A stretch of DNA of 6,393 nt, from NCBI GenBank assembly GCA_005801025.1, contig SYDZ01000121.1, positions 1 through 6,393 of the forward strand, read 5' to 3'. Below are positions 1 to 5,767 of the stretch, piece by piece. This DNA is from Actinomycetota bacterium. GTDB lineage: Bacteria > Actinomycetota > Acidimicrobiia > Acidimicrobiales > Ilumatobacteraceae. A model generated the notes under the pieces. The model was not told where the DNA came from. It worked only from the letters and a program-made list of their open reading frames with translations, and did no database searches. The position numbers and the translations under genes were made by a program. Each line of letters opens with the position of its first letter. The stretch's first letter is position 1.

Positions 1-51
1 GACGATCTGCGTGCCATCATGCAGTTCATCGCCGCCGAACCAGTGAGCTAA
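1..51 (+). CDS. C-terminal end of an unidentified upstream gene (partial)
   Basis: Frame 1 is open from the window edge to a TAA at 49-51 and reads DDLRAIMQFIAAEPVS. Sixteen codons are too few to assign a family, and an open stretch this short could occur by chance. In its favour, the residues look like a plausible amphipathic C-terminal helix, and the stop lies only 6 bases before the GTG start of the monooxygenase, which has no clear ribosome binding site of its own. That spacing would suit translational coupling in one operon. No function is proposed. Confidence 0.45.
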   Translation, partial: DDLRAIMQFIAAEPVS

Positions 52-57
52 CGCTAT

Positions 58-1662
58 GTGCCATTACTGATTGAAGAACTCGCTATAGATGGTGATCAGT
101 TGCGTGCCCCGCAGTGGACGAAGGATTCAATTGACTCTGAGCGTGAGTTCAATGCCATCGTCATAGGGGCGGGTATGTCGGGTATTGCAGCGGCTCATCG
201 TCTGAGTCAAGCCGGTGTCACCGTCACGGTCTTGGAAAAGAACGAAGATGTCGGTGGAACGTGGTTAGAAAACACATACCCAGGCTGTCGCGTGGATATT
301 CAAAACCATATGTACAGCTATAGCTTTGCCCAGCGTCATGACTGGCCATATTTTTTTAGTCCGCAGCATGTGCTACACCAATATTTTCGCGACTGTGCCG
401 AGCAATTTGATTTGCTCCCGATCATCAAGTTCAATACCGAAGTTGAGTCCGCGGTGTGGGAAGAAGTGACTCAGCAATGGGTCGTCACTTCAACTGACGA
501 CGCTGGTGGGCGACAGATCAGTCGGGCGAACATTTTGGTATCGGCTGTCGGACAATTGAATCGCCCGAATTATCCCGACATCGCTGGGCGCGAATCTTTC
601 GCTGGTGACGCCTTTCATTCTGCACAATGGGATCAAAGTGTCAACCTCGCCGGGAGGAGAGTGGCGGTCATTGGCACGGGCGCAAGTGCTTGCCAGTTTA
701 TTCCACAAGTTGCAAAGGAGGCTGGTGAACTTTTTGTTTTCCAGCGCACGACCCCTTGGATGATTCCCGCACCGCGGTATCACGAAGCGGTGCCCAACGG
801 ATTCAATTGGATGTTGGCTCATGTTCCGTTTTATGCCGAGTGGTATCGCTTCTCAATGTTTTGGCGTATGGCCGAAGGAATGTTGCCTGCGGCCACAGTT
901 GACCCCGAATATCCACCCACAGAAAAAGCAGTGGGTCTGATGAATGAGATGATGCGCCAGATGTTGATGGAGTGGACGAACGCGCTCACTGAAGGAGATG
1001 AAACTCTGCGGCGTCAACTCACTCCCAATTACCCCCCGCTATCAAAACGCTTCATTGTTGATGATGGTTCGTTTGCCCTGACTTTGCGTCAACCTCATGT
1101 GCATTTGGTGACTGAGTCCATTGAAGCCATCGCTGCAGGGGGAATTCGCACAGCGGATGGGCAGTTCTTCGATGTTGATGTGGTTATTTACGGCACTGGT
1201 TTCAGGGCCAGTCAATTTTTGACACCGATGAAAGTGACGGGTGTTCATGGCACCGATCTCCACGAGCAGTGGGCAGGTAATGCCCGTGCGTACCTCGGAG
1301 TTGTCATTCCAAACTTCCCGAATTTCTTTTGTCTGTACGGTCCGAACACAAACATCGTGGCCAACGGCTCAATTATTTATTTCAGCGAGTGCGAGGTCTA
1401 TTACCTCGTCGAATGCGTGAGGCTGTTACTAGAAACAAAGAATGGTTCACTTGATCCGCGCCAAGATGTACACGACGAATACAACGAACGTATAGATGCC
1501 GCCAACAAGTTGCGCACGTGGGGATTTTCCTCGGTGAGTAGTTGGTATAAGAATGCTCATGGGCGCACTGCACAGAATTGGCCGTTCAGCGTTCTTGAAT
1601 TTTGGGAACAAACCCGTGAACCGCGTGCGGACGATTACACACTTGTCAGAAAGAGCGATTGA
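58..1662 (+). CDS. Baeyer-Villiger-type flavin monooxygenase (4-hydroxyacetophenone monooxygenase-like)
   Basis: A 534-residue FAD/NADPH-dependent class B monooxygenase, expected to insert oxygen next to a ketone to give an ester or lactone in the cytoplasm. What is visible: the FAD Rossmann motif GAGMSG at 37-42 with the ribose-binding acid E60 and GGTW at 66-69; the Baeyer-Villiger fingerprint FxGxxxHxxxW[P/D] at 181-192 (F181, G183, H187, W191, D192); the NADPH Rossmann motif GTGASA at 206-211, followed by R230 in FQRTTPW; and the closing FAD motif YGTGF at 378-382. The first 30 residues before the Rossmann fold and the C-terminal NWPF segment near 507-510 resemble the 4-hydroxyacetophenone monooxygenase branch, although HAPMO itself is about 100 residues longer at the N-terminus. 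GTG at 58 is taken as start; no good Shine-Dalgarno is seen, and the first in-frame ATG lies inside the FAD motif and is too late. The ketone substrate cannot be read from sequence. The stop overlaps the following crotonase gene. Confidence 0.93.
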   Translation: MPLLIEELAIDGDQLRAPQWTKDSIDSEREFNAIVIGAGMSGIAAAHRLSQAGVTVTVLEKNEDVGGTWLENTYPGCRVDIQNHMYSYSFAQRHDWPYFFSPQHVLHQYFRDCAEQFDLLPIIKFNTEVESAVWEEVTQQWVVTSTDDAGGRQISRANILVSAVGQLNRPNYPDIAGRESFAGDAFHSAQWDQSVNLAGRRVAVIGTGASACQFIPQVAKEAGELFVFQRTTPWMIPAPRYHEAVPNGFNWMLAHVPFYAEWYRFSMFWRMAEGMLPAATVDPEYPPTEKAVGLMNEMMRQMLMEWTNALTEGDETLRRQLTPNYPPLSKRFIVDDGSFALTLRQPHVHLVTESIEAIAAGGIRTADGQFFDVDVVIYGTGFRASQFLTPMKVTGVHGTDLHEQWAGNARAYLGVVIPNFPNFFCLYGPNTNIVANGSIIYFSECEVYYLVECVRLLLETKNGSLDPRQDVHDEYNERIDAANKLRTWGFSSVSSWYKNAHGRTAQNWPFSVLEFWEQTREPRADDYTLVRKSD

Positions 1663-1664
1663 TG
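1648..1664 (+). promoter_or_regulatory. Ribosome binding site and TGATG coupling between monooxygenase and crotonase
   Basis: A purine-rich AGAAAGAG at 1648-1655 lies inside the last codons of the monooxygenase. It sits 6 bases before ATG 1662 and 9 bases before ATG 1665. The monooxygenase TGA (1660-1662) shares its last base with ATG 1662, a TGATG arrangement typical of translational re-initiation. A TTG at 1659 is also in frame but is a less likely start. This supports co-translation of the two proteins. Confidence 0.55.
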
Positions 1665-2447
1665 ATGGGAGAATTCATCCGCTACACCTCTGAAAATCGC
1701 ATCGGTACGATCACCATTGATCGTCCAGCAAAAAAGAATGCCATGACATTTGCGATGTTGGCTGACTTCATCGCCACAGTGGAGCATGCTGGATCCGACG
1801 ACAATATTTCTGTTTTGGTGATCACTGGTGTTGCGGGGTCATTTTGTGCAGGGACTGATCTCGCCGACCTCGCAACGATCCCAGGTGCGCAACGTGGACT
1901 GCGCGGGAGTGCCGAAGAAACGGAGAAGTGGTGGCCAATTGCGCAGTGCCCAAAGCCAACGATTTGTGCCATTGACGGACCCGCGATGGGTATGGGCGCC
2001 GAATTCACGTCGCAGTGTGACATTCGTTTGGCATCCACGAACGCACGCTTTTCTTGGAACTTTGTGCACCGTGGTTTGGTTCCTGACACGGGAGCAGGAA
2101 CGTGGCTCCTACCGCGGATTGTTGGTCTGCAAAATGCATTGCGACTGACATACACCGGCGACATGGTTCTCGCGGACGAGGCTCTCAGCCTTGGTTATGT
2201 CCTTGAAGTTGTTGAGCCAGATGCGCTTTTGCCACGAGCCTATGAAGTGGCTTCGAAAATCGCTGCGGGTTCCCCGCACAGTTTGAAACTGATCAAGAAC
2301 TTGACGTATAACGCTTTGACTGCCTCAGTCCCCGAGCATATGGAGCGACATACCGCAGCGATGTCGGCGAGTTTCAAGAGTGAAGATCATCGTGAGGGAG
2401 TGGCCTCGTTCTTGGAGCGACGACCGCCACATTTCACTGGGCGTTAA
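1662..2447 (+). CDS. Enoyl-CoA hydratase/isomerase (crotonase) family protein, isomerase-like active site
   Basis: A 261-residue single-domain crotonase, a normal length for the family, which acts on acyl-CoA thioesters in the cytoplasm. The CoA/oxyanion-hole segment SFCAGTDL is at 60-67 and the second oxyanion segment GPAMGMGAE at 106-114, with E114 matching the first catalytic glutamate of enoyl-CoA hydratase (rat Glu144). Twenty residues on, where hydratases carry the second glutamate (Glu164), this protein has F134. It has instead GLVPDTGAGTW at 138-148, with D142 in the PD position used as an acid/base by isomerases such as PaaG and by related crotonases. An isomerase or other crotonase reaction therefore seems likelier than plain hydration; this is inference from motif alignment by eye. 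The start is ATG 1662 (ATG 1665 equally possible), coupled to the monooxygenase stop. The likely role is handling a CoA-activated product of the same pathway. A pathway C-C hydrolase of the crotonase fold is an alternative. Confidence 0.9.
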   Translation: MMGEFIRYTSENRIGTITIDRPAKKNAMTFAMLADFIATVEHAGSDDNISVLVITGVAGSFCAGTDLADLATIPGAQRGLRGSAEETEKWWPIAQCPKPTICAIDGPAMGMGAEFTSQCDIRLASTNARFSWNFVHRGLVPDTGAGTWLLPRIVGLQNALRLTYTGDMVLADEALSLGYVLEVVEPDALLPRAYEVASKIAAGSPHSLKLIKNLTYNALTASVPEHMERHTAAMSASFKSEDHREGVASFLERRPPHFTGR

Positions 2448-2504
2448 GCGCCGCGTCACTTCCACGATGCTTGAGGGCTCGCTGGTATCGGTAACGATGT
2501 GGGA

Positions 2505-3329
2505 ATGCGTATTTTGTTGACAAATGATGATGGTATTGACTCGGTTGGTTTGCATGTCCTAGCGCGCGCCATGCGCCCCTTTGGTGAAGTGGTCATCGTT
2601 GCCCCTGATCGGGAATTCTCTGGCGCTGGTGCCGCCTTGGGTGCTCTTCATCTGATTCAGCCAGAAGTGCACAAAGCTCATGTTGAGGGAATTGATGAAG
2701 CATGGGCGATCACCGGACCCCCAGCGTTGTGTGTGATGTTCTCGCGCCTCGGTGCCTTTGGCTCACCATTTGATTTAGTGGTGGCAGGCATTAACCCTGG
2801 AGCGAATGTGGGTCGTTCGGTGTATCACTCAGGTACCGTCGGGGCTGCGCTCACCGCCCGTAATGGACTGGTTTCGGGAGTCGCTGTCAGTCAGTCGGTG
2901 ACAGGTTTCGGTGTTGAGGGTCAGGGCTGGGATGAGATGTTGGTCGGGCAAAAGTGGGAGACCGCGGCGAGGGTAGCGGCGTCATTTGTTGAAGGTTTGG
3001 TGGCCAACATGCCAAAGACACCAGTGGTAGTCAATATCAATGTGCCAAATATTGATTTGGCAGATATCAAAGGCTGGAAGTCGGCTCGCCTCGGTCACGA
3101 ACCACCACGCCGAATGAGTACCGCCACGTTGGAACCAAAAGTCGGTCACGAGGGTAGCTACTACGTGCGTATGGCGTGGGGTGAAGCTGCTGAACTTCCA
3201 CAAGATACTGATGGGGGAATGGTCGCTGACGGGTATGTGGCGGTGAGTTACTTGAGTTCAATCGTCAACAGTGAACGTGATGATCTCTCTACAGCCGAAG
3301 CAAGTATGTCAAAATTGATCACGCGCTGA
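2505..3329 (+). CDS. surE: 5'/3'-nucleotidase SurE
   Basis: A metal-dependent nucleoside monophosphate phosphatase of the SurE family, 274 residues, cytoplasmic. The N-terminus MRILLTNDDG carries the metal-binding pair D8 and D9; S39 follows in DREFSGAG; and the family signature AGINPGANVG (94-103) supplies the metal-ligand Asn N97. YHSGTVGAA (107-115), NINVP (177-181) and the C-terminal TDGGMVADGYVAVSYL segment (235-250) are also typical. The ATG at 2505 gives the canonical SurE start; a GTG two codons upstream at 2499 is in frame but would only add MG. The Shine-Dalgarno is weak. It lies 57 bases after the crotonase stop, so it may be read from the same transcript, but nothing links its function to the monooxygenase. 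The protein is somewhat longer than the E. coli enzyme, with extra residues around 133-150. Confidence 0.95.
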   Translation: MRILLTNDDGIDSVGLHVLARAMRPFGEVVIVAPDREFSGAGAALGALHLIQPEVHKAHVEGIDEAWAITGPPALCVMFSRLGAFGSPFDLVVAGINPGANVGRSVYHSGTVGAALTARNGLVSGVAVSQSVTGFGVEGQGWDEMLVGQKWETAARVAASFVEGLVANMPKTPVVVNINVPNIDLADIKGWKSARLGHEPPRRMSTATLEPKVGHEGSYYVRMAWGEAAELPQDTDGGMVADGYVAVSYLSSIVNSERDDLSTAEASMSKLITR

Positions 3330-3337
3330 GGAAGAAA

Positions 3338-3350
3338 GTTATTAGATAAC
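3338..3350. repeat. Small palindrome across the 3' end of the transpeptidase gene
   Basis: GTTAT (3338-3342) and ATAAC (3346-3350) form perfect 5-bp arms around a 3-base loop, in the 12-base gap between surE and the convergent transpeptidase gene and covering the latter's stop codon. The stem is short, AT-rich and lacks a T-tract, so it is a poor intrinsic terminator and may be chance. No other terminator-like structure is visible between the two genes. Confidence 0.3.
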
Positions 3351-4319
3351 GATCACGGGTGTGCCGATTTGGGCAAATTCCCATGTGAAGTCGGCGTCAA
3401 GATTGGCTTGGCGTTGACAGCCCCCGGATAGACGAGTGCCAAGTTCGGCATCCGTCTGATACGGCGTGTTATCAGAGCGACGAATCGGTAGTGCGTGAAA
3501 CCCGATTGCACCGATATCGGTTTTCAGCCAACGCACCATTTTGTAGAGGAACGCTTTGCCGTTCCATGCCGTTGAAACATCTGAGCGGCTATACACGGCA
3601 TGAGTTCCCGGCGTTTCGTTGTTGTATTTGCTTCCTGATACCAACCACGAGCGAATCACGACATTGTCTTCGCCCACGGCCCAGATGCGTTGACCCGCAC
3701 GTTCGAACACCAGTCGACGTCCTGATCCTGAGTTAGGTGGTAGGGGAGGTGCATCAGGTCCACTTGTGGCCACGGAAGACAACTCGTAGCCCAAAAGATC
3801 AACTGCTCCTGGGGCTGGTGGCGGAGTGCGAATCACAAGAGAATTTTCATCGGGCCACACTCCGAGTGAGAGGGCGGTTTCGCGACCAGTCTTGCCATCT
3901 ACGAAAAGATCGCGATCGATTTGTAATTTTTCGACGGCAGCAGCAGTGGCATTATCATATACACCGCTCGCAGTGCCATTGAGAAAACCCGTTGCGATCA
4001 GCGCCTCTTGCAAACATGTGACGCTTGCTCCAGTGTCACCCCCAGCAAGTGAGAGTTCGGTTATGACGCAGGGTTCGTCACTTGTTGGTTCATCGCCCGT
4101 GATGTCAATGGGATCGGTGCCGGGTGCGATTGACGAGTCGGTGCCAGGAACGCTGGTGACAGGTTCAATGTCCACTAATGAACTGCTTGAGGATGATGTT
4201 GAGTCGTTTGGGGATGTGCTCGTGTTCGATCCACCTGAGACCAAAGCCACCACCAAGCAGGCAGCAGCAACAATCCCCACTCCAGACATCAGTAGGGTTC
4301 GGTGTTCGGAGGTGTTCAT
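3342..4319 (-). CDS. Membrane-anchored L,D-transpeptidase-like protein with peptidoglycan-binding domain
   Basis: A 325-residue exported cell-wall protein. In order: a short N-terminal tail, one hydrophobic segment at about 11-29 (uncleaved anchor or signal peptide), a Ser/Thr/Pro/Asp-rich low-complexity linker at 30-82 including six consecutive serines at 42-47, a peptidoglycan-binding PG_binding_1-like domain at about 84-155 (bounded by C84 and C102, a possible disulfide), a proline-rich linker, and a YkuD-type catalytic domain from about 201 to the end. The catalytic domain shows IGFHALP with H275 and, 26 residues later, LGTRLSGGCQRQ with C301 as the presumed nucleophile. The family's usual SHGC is SGGC here, and the spacing from H275 is longer than in classical enzymes. 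The domain would form 3-3 cross-links or attach proteins to peptidoglycan if active. C21 in VAAAC is a weak lipobox, but hydrophobic residues continue after it, so I prefer an anchor. It is oriented against surE and away from the SDR gene. Confidence 0.85.
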   Translation of the reverse strand: MNTSEHRTLLMSGVGIVAAACLVVALVSGGSNTSTSPNDSTSSSSSSLVDIEPVTSVPGTDSSIAPGTDPIDITGDEPTSDEPCVITELSLAGGDTGASVTCLQEALIATGFLNGTASGVYDNATAAAVEKLQIDRDLFVDGKTGRETALSLGVWPDENSLVIRTPPPAPGAVDLLGYELSSVATSGPDAPPLPPNSGSGRRLVFERAGQRIWAVGEDNVVIRSWLVSGSKYNNETPGTHAVYSRSDVSTAWNGKAFLYKMVRWLKTDIGAIGFHALPIRRSDNTPYQTDAELGTRLSGGCQRQANLDADFTWEFAQIGTPVIVI

Positions 4320-4330
4320 CGGTGGGAAGG

Positions 4331-4335
4331 TCCTT
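4331..4335 (-). promoter_or_regulatory. Shine-Dalgarno for the transpeptidase-like gene
   Basis: Read on the minus strand this is AAGGA, 11 bases before the ATG at 4319-4317. The spacing is slightly long, but the match to the 16S rRNA complement supports the chosen start. Confidence 0.45.
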
Positions 4336-4355
4336 AGACAAAATGTGACATAACT

Positions 4356-4361
4356 ATTTTA
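4356..4361 (-). promoter_or_regulatory. Possible -10 element of the transpeptidase-like gene
   Basis: On the minus strand TAAAAT matches the -10 consensus at five of six positions and lies about 37 bases before the start codon, which would give a leader of roughly 30 bases including the AAGGA site. No convincing -35 hexamer is found at the right distance. The 107-base gap between this gene and the divergent SDR gene must hold promoters for both. On the plus strand TATTTT at 4355-4360 overlaps the same spot and could serve the SDR gene, but that is weaker. Confidence 0.3.
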
Positions 4362-4426
4362 CTCAAGATGAAGTGTCAGTGGTTGTCATATTGGGCGCTT
4401 CCATGGCTCTTGTGCCACACTGCACT

Positions 4427-5341
4427 ATGAGCAAAACCGAGTGGACAACAGCAGATATTCCCGATTTGGAAGGGCGAACGATTGTTATCACCGGCGCGAA
4501 TTCTGGTTTAGGTCTTGAGTCAACACGCAACCTTGCGCGAGCGCGAGCCACAGTGATCATGGCTTGCCGTAACGCTGAAAAAGCAACTCAAGCCGTCGCC
4601 GATATTCGGGCCTCAGTACTTGACGCTCAGATCGTTGTGCAACCACTTGATCTCGCAAGTTTGGCCTCAGTGCGTTCGTTCAGTGAGGCTTTGCTCACAG
4701 CCGGAAGACCGATTGATATTTTGATGAATAACGCCGGTCTGATGGCTCTTGATGAGAGTCGCACCGTCGATGGTTTCGAAACTCAGATTGGGGTCAATCA
4801 CCTCGGACATTTTGCTCTGACAGGGCTGCTTCTTCCTCTCGTCTCGGCTGCTCCGAATGGTCGAATCGTTGCCGTCTCAAGTGATGGACATCGCCCCGGG
4901 AAAATGCATCTTGACGATCTGATGTGTGATCAACGGCGTTACAGCCGTTGGGGTGCGTACTTCCAAAGTAAGTTGGCGAACTTATTGTTCACCTCCGAAC
5001 TTGATCGACGTCTGCGCGCGGCACGGAGTTCCACGATCGCCGTTGCGGCACACCCAGGAATGGCGAAAACAGAACTTGGGAAAAATGGAAAGTCGGTCAC
5101 CAATGTGGTGATGCGTCGGGCGACTCCGGTGCTGATTCGCACAGGTGTTCAAGGCTGCGAATCACAACTTCGTGCAGCAGTTGATCCAGGTGTACGGGCT
5201 GGAGAATATTACGGTCCGCGTTTTCATGCGTTCGGGCACCCGGTATTGGAAACGCCGAGTCGTCGGGCACGCGATGTTGCCGATGCTCAAGGGTTATGGG
5301 AACTCAGCGAACGCCTAACAAAGGTCACGTACCAGTTCTAA
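4427..5341 (+). CDS. Short-chain dehydrogenase/reductase (retinol dehydrogenase-like SDR)
   Basis: A 304-residue NAD(P)-dependent classical SDR interconverting an alcohol and a ketone or aldehyde. Visible motifs: cofactor-binding TGANSGLG at 22-29, ACRN with R48 just after beta-2 (which favours NADP(H)), LDL with D75, NNAG at 101-104, N124 in VNHLGHF, catalytic serine in VSSDGH (S151/S152), and YFQSK with Y178 and K182. The PG motif after the catalytic strand is at 210-211. The WTTADIPDLEGR N-terminus and the long C-terminal part are typical of the retinol-dehydrogenase-like group common in actinobacteria; the true substrate is unknown. ATG 4427 is chosen because it gives the usual family N-terminus. 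An in-frame GTG at 4373 and ATG at 4403 would add a hydrophobic extension not expected for this family, although no good Shine-Dalgarno precedes 4427. It is divergent from the transpeptidase gene and converges on the VOC gene with overlapping stops. Confidence 0.93.
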   Translation: MSKTEWTTADIPDLEGRTIVITGANSGLGLESTRNLARARATVIMACRNAEKATQAVADIRASVLDAQIVVQPLDLASLASVRSFSEALLTAGRPIDILMNNAGLMALDESRTVDGFETQIGVNHLGHFALTGLLLPLVSAAPNGRIVAVSSDGHRPGKMHLDDLMCDQRRYSRWGAYFQSKLANLLFTSELDRRLRAARSSTIAVAAHPGMAKTELGKNGKSVTNVVMRRATPVLIRTGVQGCESQLRAAVDPGVRAGEYYGPRFHAFGHPVLETPSRRARDVADAQGLWELSERLTKVTYQF

Positions 5342-5694
5342 TTCGGGACGAGATTTAACTCAATGCGATTTCCGCTGGGGTCATGCAGAAAAATCTGACG
5401 ATTGACGCCAGCAATTTCGGGAGCCACTCGGTATGAGATTCCTTTTGCATCAAGGTGGCGACGGCACTCCTCAATATTTGTCACTGTGATGGCAAAATGT
5501 TGACTGCGATCAATGACGGCATCGGATCGCACCATGAGATGTAATTCATGTGCTCCGATGCGTAGCCAAGCGCCATCAATGGTGAATCCTGGTCGAGAAA
5601 ACTCGCTACAACCCAAACCATCCACATAGAAAGCAAGGGAATCCGCCAGGGAGTGAACATTTAGATTGACGTGATGTAACCCGAGGATTTCCAT
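5338..5694 (-). CDS. VOC-superfamily protein (glyoxalase/bleomycin resistance/dioxygenase fold)
   Basis: A single VOC domain of 118 residues with two beta-alpha-beta-beta-beta modules. The first begins LHHVNLNVHSLADSLAFY (6-23), the second HFAITVTNIEECRRHL (66-81), and it closes with FLHDPSGNRIELN (102-114), the usual VOC ending. Likely metal ligands are H8, H66 and E112, the arrangement used by FosA-type and glyoxalase-type enzymes; H49, E50 and H52 in AHELHLM lie on the intervening strand. The fold supports metal-dependent isomerase, epimerase, dioxygenase or thiol-transfer chemistry, and the reaction cannot be told from sequence. It starts 73 bases downstream of the acyl-CoA dehydrogenase stop on the same strand and may share its transcript. 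No clear Shine-Dalgarno precedes the ATG. Its TAG stop overlaps the SDR stop on the other strand. Confidence 0.87.
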   Translation of the reverse strand: MEILGLHHVNLNVHSLADSLAFYVDGLGCSEFSRPGFTIDGAWLRIGAHELHLMVRSDAVIDRSQHFAITVTNIEECRRHLDAKGISYRVAPEIAGVNRQIFLHDPSGNRIELNLVPN

Positions 5695-5767
5695 GTTGCG
5701 AGTCGACTTTCAAGTTCTGTGTGGAGACACTGTCAGATGGTGCTTGGTTATGTTGGTACTCATAGTT

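Noticed and set aside
1682..2164. Long open frame of 160 codons on the minus strand opposite the crotonase
   Set aside because: It lies wholly antisense to a gene with clear family motifs, has no recognisable domain and no ribosome binding context; it is a frame shadow.
3826..4353. 175-codon plus-strand open frame opposite the transpeptidase-like gene
   Set aside because: It mirrors the low-complexity linker and binding domain of the minus-strand gene and matches no known family; the minus-strand protein has an anchor, a wall-binding domain and a catalytic domain.
5728..5736. Short palindrome GACACTGTC in the gap between the VOC and acyl-CoA dehydrogenase genes
   Set aside because: Only four base pairs on each side, not extended by flanking bases, and not placed with a visible promoter; expected by chance.
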